A stretch of DNA of 64,000 nt from NCBI GenBank assembly GCA_017506865.1, contig JAFCMP010000379.1, forward strand, positions 868,001 to 932,000. Direction: 5' to 3'. Within the stretch, counting starts at the first letter, position 1; each line of letters begins with the position of its first letter. This DNA comes from Tribonema minus (lineage: Eukaryota; Sar; Xanthophyceae; Tribonematales; Tribonemataceae). The notes under the pieces were generated by a model. That model saw nothing but the letters and a program-made list of their open reading frames with translations. It had not been told where the DNA came from and did no database searches. The translations under genes and the position numbers were made by a program. This document shows, one piece after another, positions 22,909 through 34,261 of the stretch.

Positions 22909-25900
22909 CTATGCCACGCTATCACCACCGCCTAGTGGTGCGTGCATGCGTACCGGCGCTGGTAACTCGTGCACCTTCATGGACAGCGTGTTGGCAAAGT
23001 TGAGGCTCGCTGACGACCTCTCCGCACCGGACAGCGCCGGTGCATCATGCGTGTAAGAGCGCGGGCGCCGCACGTCCTCTATGACGCCTGCAACCTTGCC
23101 TTTGGTGAATGAGCCTGCCCTGTACTGGCGTGCTATCGCAAACACCATGAGTGCGCCGCACACACAGGCCAACGCCACGTTGCACCACATGAGCGCTTGC
23201 GCCGCCGTGTTGTATGCTGCCGTGTAGCTTGTTGACACAATTGCCACCACCTGCGGTCGAGCAACCATGTTTAACGCCAGTGCAAACGAGGTGATGGTTT
23301 GAGCCGCCAGCAACCTCAGATCATGCATCTGTATTCCAGGCTATTATCGTGTACAGTCCGTGAGTGGTTAATGACTGTGATGCATATCGATGAATACATG
23401 CAATGAAAAAGAAATGACCAACGCATTGTGAACGCTATTACCTTGTACTTGCCGTAGCCGCCGGCAGGCACGTCCAGCCATGTGACAGTGCTCTCGTTAC
23501 CACTTGGATTGGAGCTTCTGGCGTCCAACTCCGACCAGGCCAGCAGCAATGCCGGCGTGACGACAGCGAAAATGTTGACCATCGCTGTCAACGCGACAGC
23601 GACCGCACTGGGCAGTGCCTTGGACAGAACGTGCGCGGTGTCTTTACGACTGGCGTACGTTGCGATGATTGCGATGATGGTGACGATGAACGCATAAATG
23701 GCGCCTGCCACGCTCAACGTTGGGTCCATGACACCTGCATTATCACAAAGCAGCAGCAGTGTCGGCGTCGTGTGCAACATCATGTTGTGACTTTCATCCG
23801 CGACGCGGCACTTGCGCAACACCGATCCTGCATGGCACGGCCAGCTGCGCACGAGAGACATCCTCACAACTGCCAACATTGGTCACATGCGCGCACAACA
23901 CCCCGCAATGCAGGCACTGCCATTTTATGCACTTACTTAGTGTTGACACAGCACCCGCGTTCAGGACCTGCGTCGCAGCCGCCGCAAGCGTGTCCATGGC
24001 CGACACTAGCACGTTGGCTGAGCTTCTCTCATAGCCGGTGATGCCTGGACTTACTAGCGCTGGTGAAAGTAGGTCAATCCAATTGACCGCCATGCTCGAG
24101 CGCATGGCAGGACCAGATGCAGCGGGCTCTGTCCGTAGCCTGGTGCTTGGCGTCACCTTTCCCCACCCTGACGAATCCCAGGACGCCTTGCTGATCAGTA
24201 ACTGAGACTTGTCCCCCTCGCTTCCTCTTGTGGCATTCACGAAAGCTCTCCTGAAAGCCACGCCGCCTGTTTCCAGCACAGCACTGTCCGACAGCCAAGG
24301 CAGTTGGTAAGTTGCATAGGTCGACTTGCCGCTGTTAGCCATGACTCCAAGCTTCAGCAGTGCGGCGGTCGCCGTAAAATGAACAGGATTGCCGGCTTCC
24401 GCAGTATTATCGTAGTCGGCAATGGTGCCGGCTACCAAGCGCGCCACGCCGCCGGCATGCAGAGCATCTGTATGACCAAGGGCTGGCTCCGTAATGTCGA
24501 TGGCGAGGATCGCCGCTACATCGCCGCGCAACGGCAGCACAACGTACTTGCCGGCTGTGTCGGCAGTGTCGCCATCGTTGCTGTAAGGTAGCATCCATGG
24601 TCTTTCGCCAGTGTAACCCAAGGCGCCAGCGGTGGTGTGCTGCGTAGAGACGTAGCAGTCGACGGAGCCCGCGCCAGTAGTCTCCGAGTTACCGTCCTGC
24701 CGATCACAGATCAGCGTTGGCGCCAGACTTCCAGGCGACACATCGACGGTTTTATCGGCGACATTGTAGGTGAATGTGTTGACAGGGCCAGCGCCATAGT
24801 TGTACCATGATCCAGTGGCTGCCGCGGTCAGCACCGTGTCGAAGACAATGTCGCCATTGTTGAGAGGTGATGTTGGCGGCCACTGCAGGTGCGCTTGAGG
24901 GAAGTATGAATCGAAGATGTACGTGCGCTTCGGTGCTGCTGTGCCTTCGCAGACGACGCTCGTGCCCCAGCCATGTGTATTCATCCACTCGTGAACGAAG
25001 TTGATGATGTTGACGCAATCGCCATTGCCCAACTCGTACGTCCCGATGCGCAGCTTGGACCAGTCAGCATTGCCGAGGCTCTCTGCGCCGAACAACCGCG
25101 TTTGTATGCCCATATTTGTCAATGTCGGCAGACCCTCAAGCCACTGTTCGGCTTGCTTTGGAGCAGGCGCTCCCGCGCTGGCTCGGTCCATGCTGGACAG
25201 ACCGCCGCCGCTGCTGTCGGCAATGCTGGCGGCGGCCGCCGTCAAATTAGTAGCTGGAAGCGACCACACGACCCGATTGAGCTGAGTGTGGTACTTGTTG
25301 ATGCCCAAGCTGTCGGTTGCGCGTGGCTCTACGGCGGCATTCGCAGAGCCGACCTTGTCATAGTTGAACAGTGTTGCAGTTGCTCCATCTGGCATGTAAT
25401 GCGATCCAATGCCGGCCTTGCTATTAGGGAACCGCGAGTAGGCGGTCGCAATGGTGATCGCATTGGCTCCTGAGTCAGGGGTAGGCGACGTTGGCGCAAT
25501 GTACATCAGATCTGCCATCACCGCGCAATCCTCGTCGCCACACAAGAACATGTCTACCTGGCAGAACGAAAAGGTGGCATTGCACGCACCACAGACCATC
25601 AGCGTCTGTCATGTGTCTTCAACACATCATGAGTCTTCGGTTCACACTTTGAGCATGGCATGCCATGCGCGGTTGATGGACAACAGCAGCTGTTAGCCTA
25701 CAGAATTGGCAGACTTGTAGTCTTGGCGGATGCAGCTGCATGACTTGACAGGTTAAGCACATATGGATCATCATTCAGTTTGCGAACACATACCTGCGCG
25801 ACACCAGTCAACGCCGTTGATGTGTCGGCCTTGTCCGTCGCCACTGCGTTAGTTATCATCAGGTCTGCCAGCAACCCCCCCACGTTTTTGTCGGTGCTCA

Positions 25901-27695
25901 AGGCCACGCTGTCCGGCGAGTAGCTCTGGAAGCGGGACGCCGCAAGCAGTGCTGGCCCACTGCCTTGCGTGTAAGCGTCGCTGACGAGGCCACAGGCGCC
26001 CACAGCTTGCCCACTGGTGATGGCTTGACCGCACATGTTGTCTAGCACCTGGTCCCACCTCAGCTCCTTGCTATCCCTCACAACCGGGCCCAGCATGACA
26101 CCTGCAGCTGCAGCTGTAGCAAGCTGCTGCGCACCTACCAGTAACACCGATAAAAACAAGCACATGTCATCATCAGTGGGCATCCAATGCCACGTCAAAT
26201 GTCACAAAACCTACAAGCACCAGGCATGTGCCCACTAACCGCAATAGTGCAGTGCGTAGCAAGTTACTTACCTTCTGCAGGATTGATTGGCACAGGTACC
26301 GGCGGCTCCGGTACAGCACTACCTGCATGAGGCAACAGTATACCAAGGAAAAGTGCAAAAGAAACACTTAAAGGCGACTCGGCATGTCGCGCGCCATCGG
26401 GTGGTTGCACTGTGCATGAAAATTCTGAATCAGTGCACGGCGCTCAGTGAAAGCAGCGTGTCACACGCGTAATACCTGGCGGAAGACGGCTCACAAGCGC
26501 CACCGTCTCGCTGGCAGTTTGAGGGGCGCCAGTGCCGCTCCAAAGTAGGAATTTTTCGAAATCAGTGTTGGAGTCCAGCACATACACCTCTGTGGTTGCC
26601 GTGCGTGTTTTTGACTGCTTGAAGCAGTACAGGTTGTTGTCGGGGCCGAGGTCATACTGAAACGGGGATGTCATGTCCACCAAACCTGTGACTTTGTCAA
26701 ACTTGAGGGAAGCATAGCTGTCAGCGGCATCAAGCACAAGCATCTTCACTCCTGTTGAGCCGTCCGTAACAGCGACGACATCGCGTGGCTCATTGATTAG
26801 GAATGTGAATTTGGAGGTTACATCCTTGAGCGCAGAAGGCTGCTGTTGCAAAATCCATTCCTTCCAGTTCGAAGTCGCACTGATAGAATGCACTACCCAC
26901 CCGACACTGGTCGCCTCCATCACGAAGATGTCGCCCGATGAGTGCACAGCGAATTGAAAGTGCGATCCTATGGGTTGATCGTACAGGCACATACGCCCTT
27001 GATACTTCCACGTGCTGTAGACGGTTGCAGCGTCCAGGATGTGAAGGTGATAACCAGCGCGCCCGTCGGCGTCGATGACCTCTGCGATGGCGTACAAGTC
27101 ATTGCCGGGTCCAAGATCGTAGTGCACCCACTCAGGGCCGACATTCCTCTGCACGCGAGGCCGAGAGATGCACCAAGAGACAGATATGTGCCCTGGTGAG
27201 GGAGCATTTGCAGGACATGCACTGTTTGAAGTTTTAAATTTACACATGGGGAAGCCTCATCTGCTGCAGCATCACACACCGACGCGTCAACTGCACCTGA
27301 AGCGTGCCGGTGTGCAAGAGCGCGGTCTGCCACTTGTCGCTGGACGAGAAGGCGTGTACTTCAAGAGATCCGGTGCGTGTGGAGGCGTCCAACTGCCCTG
27401 ATCCTTCCAATCCGCGTTGGACAAAAAAAATGTCTTGCAGGCTGCAGCGGCAGCAGCATATGGGGGAAGAGGACATGGCACACACGTCTCAACGCCTCAA
27501 TTCCGTCAGCATCAGACTGAGAGAATGCATCGCGCAATCCGCTCTAGCCAGACAAAGCACGATGCCAGCCCTGTCACATCTGACACATGCGGAGTGCACG
27601 CGAAGAGGGTTAGGAGCTAAGACTTGCCTGTGTGCTGGAGCCAGCAGCAGACACGCTGCCAACGCCGCTGGTCCTGCGGCGCTGAAGCTTTTCAT
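22909..27695 (-). CDS. Large secreted or membrane-anchored protein, 1219 residues, eight exons
   Basis: Minus-strand exons are 27695-27628, 27441-27297, 27148-26476, 26322-26272, 26134-25794, 25605-23937, 23734-23442 and 23328-22909. All seven junctions keep phase; the first intron is GC-AG (donor GCAAGT). The N-terminus MKSFSAAGPAALAACLLLAP is a signal peptide. Residues about 25-300 hold degenerate repeats built on a short beta motif (for example YHLHILDAATVYSTWKYQG and VKMLVLDAADSYASLKF), possibly a propeller. A long extracellular part follows, with ELGNGDCVNIINFVHEW and several Cys, then four hydrophobic helices within the last 240 residues, ending in a basic tail. The layout fits a surface receptor or adhesion protein anchored by C-terminal helices. 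I do not recognise the family. No frame break is needed anywhere, so the gene is probably functional. Confidence 0.82.
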
Positions 27696-28192
27696 CGTGT
27701 GCTCAGTTTATTGTGATGAAAAACTGATGTCCGTCGCCGCGTCAGCCATGACGCTGACGTCGCTAGGCTCCCCCAAATAACCCCGAAGACTTATTGAAAG
27801 ATTCGGGGGCCTTCTCCGGGACCACAAAGAAAGATAAGGAATTAGTTCCCACAGACATTAAAATTGAATGAAACTTTGCTTAAGTGATGCAATCGATTGG
27901 CAAGCTGAGTCGATTGCGCTACCATTCGAGAGGCACATCCACCAACTTCAACTTTTCCAAACTTTAACTTGAGATCAATCATTGATTCTCTGTCAAACAT
28001 ACTATGGGCGGCCCCATTTGGCTTGTGTGCAAATGCATATGACGATACCAGCAACCATGCAAATGCTACAATTACTCAGCGCACTGCCGCCAGCAGTGAC
28101 GACACCGACAAATGTTAATGTCGCAGGGCAGAATTTTTGGGAATTAATCAAGGGGGAAAAGGAAGGGAGAAAGGGGAAGAACAGTGAGGGGG
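27696..28192. other. Intergenic region
   Basis: It contains the presumed promoter of the minus-strand membrane protein gene and the sequence before the pseudogene at 28193. A purine-rich stretch (gggggaaaaggaagggag) at 28152-28180 is the only notable feature. Confidence 0.4.
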
Positions 28193-28619
28193 CTCCACTC
28201 TCTGCAGAACGCCAACTATCAGCTGATGCGCCTCAACAACCTGCTGGACATGCGCGGTATCCTTGAGTTTGTGGAACAGTCCTACAGAGAAGAGACTGGT
28301 ACGCGGCCTACACCTCAGGTGATGTGGGAGGGCGTGTTGAAAAATCGTAAGTCGTTGGCAGAGTGCATAAGTAAGAAGACGGGCTGGCTTGAACACGTCA
28401 AAGATAGCCAGCAGAATCTGCAGCCTGAAGGACACTCTCAACAAGCACAGTCACTTGGCGTACACGCCAGCGGAGCGGGCGTCACGCAAGGCGGTCATTA
28501 TCACGAATGAGTACCACGCTTCACTGCTGGACTGCCATGTGCTGGCATGCATGCCCGAGCAGTTTGTCATACCGTACGAGGTACAGCTGTCAGCGCAAGT
28601 CGAGGCTCCACTGGAGTAG
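28193..28619 (+). pseudogene. 5'-truncated, frameshifted copy of the gene at 29680
   Basis: From 28193 the sequence closely matches the 3' half of the intact gene (30068-30492), reading LLDMRGILEFVEQSY in one frame. Near 28388, ggctggcttgaac stands where the intact copy has ggctggccgctgaac, a net loss of two bases. The conserved C-terminus (IASRICSLKDTL to SAQVEAPLE) then continues in another frame. The leader and first coiled coil are missing. Similarity continues past the stop codon to about 28745, so this is a segmental duplication, not a processed copy. Confidence 0.82.
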
Positions 28620-29038
28620 TTTTCGTGTGTGTGCATCGCATGTGCATTGTGCACATGATGTATAGACATGGCGTCACCATTCCGTTTCAACGGTGTTGCG
28701 TTTGCATGTTGGCGTTGCATTGCTGCATTGCATGGCTGCGTTTCATGTCTGCATCGCATGGCATTTGTTGCATGGCTACAATGCATGGCACTCGGGTCGT
28801 TGTTGCATGACTGCATTACATGCCCGCATTGCACGCATGCCCGCATTGCATGCCCACATTGAAAGCTTGGCAGTGCATTGCGCGTCATGGCGCGCCAAAC
28901 AACAACATTGCAAGGCACAAAAACCCCAGAGTGACCGTCTGTTACCGGACCCGTCTCGAGTGTTCACGGCTGCATCCGCTGTGAGCAATGCCTGTAGAGT
29001 CATCATGATACCCCAGCGCCGCCCTTGCACTGATCGCG
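28620..29038. other. Intergenic region with tgcattgcatgg-like repeats
   Basis: The first 120 bases are the 3' flank duplicated with the pseudogene. From 28690 to 28870 there is a loose array of gcattgcatggc words with irregular spacing. No gene seen. Confidence 0.45.
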
Positions 29039-29521
29039 TTACTTAGTCTCGAGGTTGTCGCCGTACTGAAGCAGCCACCGATACACAGCATCCAGCTGTA
29101 CCATCGCGCGTGAATTTTCTCTGTACAAGTCCAGAAAAGATATGAGTTGCTCTACCTTGTCGGCCTTCGCATGTAGATTAAAATCCGGATTGTTGGCGGC
29201 CGGATCTTGCAGCTTCACAAAGTCGAAGAATGCTGCTTGAGTCTCACGCCTCACATAAGGCTGCATGCACTCATGGTCGGACCGGCCTCGCATGCTCTCG
29301 CCGACTACACGAAACTTGTACTCCATGTGCTCCACCACGACGTTCTTGAGCAAGTGGTCACCATAAAATGCGTGGTGCGCCAGACTCCGACGTCCGGGTC
29401 GTGCACTCAGCTTCAGCAGCAGGCTAAACGCACCTCTCAGAAAACTTGGGTTGAGATCCTGCTCCGGAGCGCCATCGCGGCGCAGGCTGTACGGAGGGTT
29501 GCGCTCTCTCCGCATCTGCAT
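29039..29521 (-). CDS. Hypothetical protein, 160 residues or part of a longer gene
   Basis: From the ATG at 29521 the frame gives MQMRRERNPPYSLRRDG and then a mixed helical protein with GDHLLKNVVVEHMEYKFRVV and a C-terminal amphipathic region. The frame is open without an ATG for about 90 bases further upstream, so a first exon or different start may exist. It is divergent from the gene at 29680, repeating the head-to-head layout at 20.9 kb, although this protein is not visibly similar to the minus-strand partner there. Family not recognised. Confidence 0.42.
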   Translation of the reverse strand: MQMRRERNPPYSLRRDGAPEQDLNPSFLRGAFSLLLKLSARPGRRSLAHHAFYGDHLLKNVVVEHMEYKFRVVGESMRGRSDHECMQPYVRRETQAAFFDFVKLQDPAANNPDFNLHAKADKVEQLISFLDLYRENSRAMVQLDAVYRWLLQYGDNLETK

Positions 29522-29679
29522 GACGTTCAAGTTTTCCAGGGTCGTCGGCCTGAGCCTGGAAGCGACCGTATGTAATGTCGTTTCCCCGCGCTGCGTGATT
29601 TCCTTTCATTGCTATAATCACGCCAGAGTTGAACCGGGAGTTGAGGTTCATTGTGCGCACGTCTGCTACCTTGCGCACC

Positions 29680-30492
29680 ATGAAGGCTTACGCAGTTGCC
29701 GCGTGGACAGCTGGGCTGATATTGCCTGCGCGGACCTTTACGATTGCGAGCACCCACTTGTCGGGGAAACCCACGGCACTCAAGGTGTCAACTGACTCCA
29801 ACGCCGACAGAGTGCTGCAGAGTGTGAAGGACTGCCTTCCGGAAGACAAGATGATGGCACTTGAGACCCTATTCCGTAATGTAATTCTACAGGCGCAGCT
29901 AGAGCAGAAGGAGCAGGAGCTTGCGATGGCGGCCAAAGATGCGGCTAAAGATAGGGCTGGAGCGGATCTGCGGCTGCAGGCACAGGTGGCTCAGAAGGAA
30001 CGGGAGATCGCCCTGGCAGCGAAGGAGCTAGAGAAGGAGAAAGCGGACCATCGTGCGTCCCGTCTGCTCCACTCTCTTCAGGACGCCAACTATCAGCTGC
30101 TGCGCCTCCACAACCTTCTGGACATGCGCGGCATCCTGGAGTTTGTAGAACAATCCTACAAGGAAGAGCCTGGTACGAGGCCTGCACCTCAGGTGATGTG
30201 GGAGGGGGTGTTGAATGACCGCAAGTCGTTGGTTGCGTGCATAAGTCAGAAGACAGGCTGGCCGCTGAACACGACAAAGATAGCTAGCAGAATCTGCAGC
30301 CTGAAGGATACTCTCAAGCACAGTCACTTGGCGTACACGCCAGCGGAGCGGGCGTCACGCAGAGCCATCATCATCACGAACGAGCATCACGCTTCACTGC
30401 TGGACTGCCATGTGCTGGCATGCATATCCGAGGAGTTTGTCATACCGTACGAGGTACAGCTGTCTGCGCAAGACGAGGCTCCGCTGGAGTAG
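29680..30492 (+). CDS. Secreted-type coiled-coil protein, 270 residues
   Basis: A single exon from the ATG at 29680. The leader MKAYAVAAWTAGLILPARTF is hydrophobic and shares the LILPARTFT block and its DNA with the gene at 20988. Residues about 65-130 form a charged coiled coil (QKEQELAMAAKDAAKDRAG). The C-terminal 140 residues form a compact domain containing LLDMRGILEFVEQSYKEE, SRICSLKDTL and EEFVIPYEVQLSAQ, also kept in the dead copy at 28.2 kb. The domain was duplicated and is unrecognised. It may act outside the cell or in the secretory pathway. Confidence 0.68.
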   Translation: MKAYAVAAWTAGLILPARTFTIASTHLSGKPTALKVSTDSNADRVLQSVKDCLPEDKMMALETLFRNVILQAQLEQKEQELAMAAKDAAKDRAGADLRLQAQVAQKEREIALAAKELEKEKADHRASRLLHSLQDANYQLLRLHNLLDMRGILEFVEQSYKEEPGTRPAPQVMWEGVLNDRKSLVACISQKTGWPLNTTKIASRICSLKDTLKHSHLAYTPAERASRRAIIITNEHHASLLDCHVLACISEEFVIPYEVQLSAQDEAPLE

Positions 30493-31732
30493 TTTTCGCG
30501 CGTGTGAAACGTGCAGCTAATGTCACCATTCCGTTTAAACGGTTTTGCGTTTGCATGTTGGCGCGTTGCATGGCTGCTTTTGTTGGATGCATTGCATTGA
30601 TGGCACGCCACAAGTGTAATCTTCGTGCTCCTCATTCAATTTCAGAACGACCGTCGTGATGCAAGCTGGCAGCGTTTGTCGTTACGCCAGTGAGGGGTGT
30701 TGCAGTGCATCTACACAACTTTGCCATCCTTTGGGCAGGACACTGGTGCCTGCTGGCGAGACATGTGTGCAAGCAAACGCTGGAAAACATACTTGATATA
30801 TACGCATCAGGCATAGCAGTGTGCGCTGCTGTTGAGCAGCATACGTCGCCATGACAGGAAATCAAAAGGCACAGCTCACGCCGAGAGACTAGTGGCTCCA
30901 TGTGCGGCCAATTTGAAAGGCGACCGAACCAGCATGTGCGCGCACCATGGTGTGTGTGTGCTGTGAACATGGGCACAGTATTGATGCGCTTCCACAATGA
31001 GCTGAAATCATGCATGGCCCACATGTAATGTCACCCCACAGATTAAGACGCTCAACAGTAACTGTTGAGGAAGCACGAGCATTTGCCTGTATGAACAGCT
31101 GTTGTGCACTGTAGTCAATACAACACTACTGAAACACAGTGCGCCCATGGTGCGCCCAACTCTGCCTCTTTGAAGATCAGAACTGCAGATGCAGTCCCAG
31201 CTATAAAAAGTTGATCACAATTCAGACCGATCATTGATGGCACACTAGCCAAACCTGACCATGTAGCTGCCATGTAAGTGACACAACCGCTGCAGCAATG
31301 CTGACGCCACATCAATGCCAATTCAACACGCGACAACACAAGTGCACACGCTAAGAACCAGCAAAACCAGCATGAGGAGAATGTCTAGAGCAACACACAC
31401 TTCGTATTTGCTCATGAAAACACTTGGTGCAACTTCCACAGGCACTCATGGTACCATACAGGACAGTCAAATTGTATCCACCAATCATGCACTTAAGCTG
31501 AGCACTGAGCAGATGTGCTCATCCAGGGCCGGGCTATCATGATGTATCATTGGTGAACTGAGGGTGACCTCTGCGCCACTTTGGGAACTGAATCGTTGAA
31601 GACCAACCGCAGCCATGACTTGCAGCTTGCTGAAGTGAACTGGTACACTGACATGCGTCACCCCAACGCAGAAGATGGGCTGACGTAAATGCTACAGCAG
31701 CTGAGTGTCACAGTCCTTAATCAAATGTGGCA
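30493..31732. other. Intergenic region
   Basis: No gene is supported. It contains one copy of a dispersed repeat of about 200 bases at 30690-30890 and the 3' flank duplicated from the neighbouring gene pair to about 30600. The remaining short frames look random. Confidence 0.5.
30690..30890 (+). repeat. Dispersed repeat of about 200 bp, copy 1
   Basis: It matches 33038-33235 in the same orientation, sharing tttgggcaggacac, gcgctgctgttgag and cgccatgacaggaaa in the same order and spacing. No coding capacity is visible. It is probably a short non-autonomous mobile element. Confidence 0.75.
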
Positions 31733-32815
31733 TCAAACAGCAGTCTGTCGGAGCCCACCAGCTTGGTACAGAATGTCATCTTTTTTGGTATCGAAGATGT
31801 CCGGCTCAACGGTGTCGTCAAGTCGCTTGAGGAACCTCTCCGCATTGGTATCATCGCCTATCTGCACGAATGAAATGGCTATTTGTATTTGGGTGTGGTT
31901 GGCGATAAACCTGTTCGCGGGGTCAGCAAAGTACCTGATTGTCCGCACCGCCTCCTCGTCATCAGCGCCTCCGTCAAGAAGCACAATGAACGTAGTGCCC
32001 GGCACCACCTCATAGTTGGGACGCTTTGTGCCTGCATAGGTACTCAGTGCTTCGTGCAGACCTTTGTCCAAGCCCGTCGACCCCCGCGGCCCGAACTCCC
32101 TGAACACCTGCTTCACCTGAGCTGGGCTGGTCAGCTCGCCCACAAATATCACCTCAGAGTCGAAAACTGCGACAGTGCAGCGCAGCAGCAGAGGAGTCAG
32201 CGAAGAGCAGAACAGAGGCCATACAGCGCGCGCGGAGACACAAGCGCGCAGAGCCTTGAGACCATCGATGACGGCATGACGCGACATCGACCATGTTGCT
32301 TGTGTGCCATGCAGCTGGTGCCATCTGCTGTGTGCTGAGTTGTGCATCGAAGCTGCAAAGAAGTCACACACAACAGGACCTTTGACATGTCATGCAGTCT
32401 GAGTACCACACAATAGGGCCTTTGACATGACATGTAGTCTGAGCATCAGCATGATCTTTGGATAGAAGCGCCGCCCATCACAAAGACACGCCTACTCACC
32501 GTATAATGGGACTGTGTGGTCGACGTCGTAGTCGAAAATAGTGTCAACCATCTTTTCTACAGCAGCTCCCGCAGAGTCCCACCGAGTCTTGCCACTCCCG
32601 TCCGGGTTGAACATAGAACCAGACCTCTCCACGATCAGCACGTACTGCCGATCTAAAGCCTCCCGCTGCAAGTCCATCTTCTCCTTTGGTGTCTCGGCCA
32701 TGCTAACAATCAGGTCTGGGTTCGCTCGTGCAGGAAGGGCATATTCCTTGGGCACGTCGCTGCCTTGAGCATTCACGAACAGAGTGCTGGGAGGAGCGGT
32801 GGGAGGCAGCTTCAT
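31733..32815 (-). CDS. von Willebrand factor A domain protein, 249 residues
   Basis: Two exons (32815-32500 and 32166-31733) join with a GTGAGT donor and CAG acceptor, splitting a Val codon. The domain starts with YVLIVERSGSMF, which aligns with the MIDAS metal site DxSxS of vWA domains, but the first Asp is Glu here. GSTGLDKGLHEA supplies the MIDAS Thr, and FIVLLDGGADDEE supplies the later Asp. The domain fills almost the whole protein, preceded by about 60 residues with Pro and Lys. There is no signal peptide, so an intracellular adaptor-type vWA protein is likely. Ligand unknown. Confidence 0.75.
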
Positions 32816-33037
32816 GGTCTCCGCTACCTTGCTGGGCTCTGCGGCAAGCTAGCTAATATAACCAACGCCAACTCAGATTTTTTCTCGCGCCTCCGCCCCC
32901 CGAGTTTATTCTCGCCCCCCCCCCCTTTTTTCATGGTGCGCGGGCCGATTGTGGGCGCTGCGCCGGCGCAGGACGAGGCGCGGGTGCTGGTTGACGGATA
33001 CATCAGATGCTAAGGCTTGGCTGCGTCTGTCGTGGCG
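32816..33037. other. Intergenic region with homopolymer tract
   Basis: The presumed promoter of the vWA gene. It includes cgcccccccccccctttttt near 32910-32931, a likely source of sequencing error. No gene seen. Confidence 0.4.
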
Positions 33038-33235
33038 CATGTGGAGGTGTGGCAGTGCACCTGCGCAACTTTGACATCATTTGGGCAGGACACCGGAGTG
33101 TCTGCCAGCCCAACATATATGCAACCAAGCAGTGGAACCATACTTGACATATGAGCATCATGCATGCCACTGAGCGCTGCTGTTGAGCATGATACCTCGC
33201 CATGACAGGAAACGAAAGCACAGCTCAGGCCCTGA
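33038..33235 (+). repeat. Dispersed repeat of about 200 bp, copy 2
   Basis: Same family and orientation as 30690-30890. Its right edge (about 33235-33250) coincides with the point where the minus-strand armadillo frame stops matching its own repeat consensus, suggesting insertion into that gene. Confidence 0.75.
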
Positions 33236-33865
33236 GATTCGCTCCATCGGCCACTTCGTGCACGCCTTCTGTACGGCGGCATTGCTCGTGTGTGCGCGCA
33301 TGCCTTCTGTGATTGCCTGGCACGCTCCGGCCGTCATTAGCCGCTTGTGGCGCAACTCCGTGGGGTGGTCATAAAGGTACCCCGCCAGGCACGCGACCGC
33401 CTCTGCGCACGCCTTCTGTACGGCAGCGTCGCTCGTGTGGGCGCGCATGCCTTCGGTGATTGCTTGGCACGCTCCGGCCGCAATCAGTCGCGTGCGGCCT
33501 GGGACGTGCGCAGCCAATTCCGCGACCGCCTCCGCGCACCACATCTGCATGTCGGCGTCGCTAGCATTGGCGCGCATGCCTTCTACGACCGCTTCGCACG
33601 CCCCTGCTTCGGTCAGTCGCATGAGGTGTGAGCCTTGCGTAGCCAATCTCACGACCACATCCGCGCACCGCCTCTGCACGGTGGGATCGCTCGCGTGGGC
33701 GCGCATGCCTTCCGTTAATGCTTCGCACGCCCCTTCTGCGACCAGCCAGAAGCCGTTACCCTCAGCCATCTTCGCGACGGCCTGCGCGCCGAGGCGCTGC
33801 ACGGCCGCATCGCTGATGTGGCCGCGCGTGCAGGCCACGACGGGCCGGCACGCCACGATGCTCAT
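33158..33865 (-). pseudogene. Armadillo-repeat protein truncated by a repeat insertion
   Basis: From the ATG at 33865 (MSIVACRPVVACTRG) the frame gives five to six armadillo-type repeats of about 42 residues with consensus AAVQKACAEAVACLA and AGACQAITEGMRAH, a subfamily distinct from the one at 13-16 kb. A CAG acceptor at 33881 suggests an exon may begin just before this ATG. The last repeat ends at AAVQKACTKW, and the remaining 30 residues are translated from the dispersed repeat, so the natural C-terminus is lost. It may still be expressed as a short protein. Confidence 0.6.
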
Positions 33866-34261
33866 GGCCTGCTGTCGTTGCTGCAGGTAAGAGCAGTGTG
33901 AATCCGGTGGTGCATGACTACACGACAAAACAGGCTCGGAAGCAGACACCAATACAGCTTCAGATGCAAACGTGCGCCTCTGAGGACGCACCTGATGATG
34001 TGATGCGCCCTTCGTCCTCCTGCGCTCCCGAAGCTATAACGTCAGCCGACGAGACTTGGTATGCCCAGGTGTTCCGCTGCTTAGGCCAAGTGATGCGTTG
34101 CCGGCGGCGCTACGAGCTCTCTATGCGCTGTTTCCACCCGTTTGAGATTCAATTCCATCTTCAACTACTACTTCATCTTCCCATAGCAGTGTGGGCAACT
34201 GATTTTACAGCTTTAGTGTTGTCCAGCAGAAGCTTGGTTCACCAGCGTCAGCAGCAGCGCT
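33866..34261. other. Region upstream of the armadillo fragment
   Basis: Presumed promoter or first intron of the armadillo gene. No supported gene. Confidence 0.35.
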
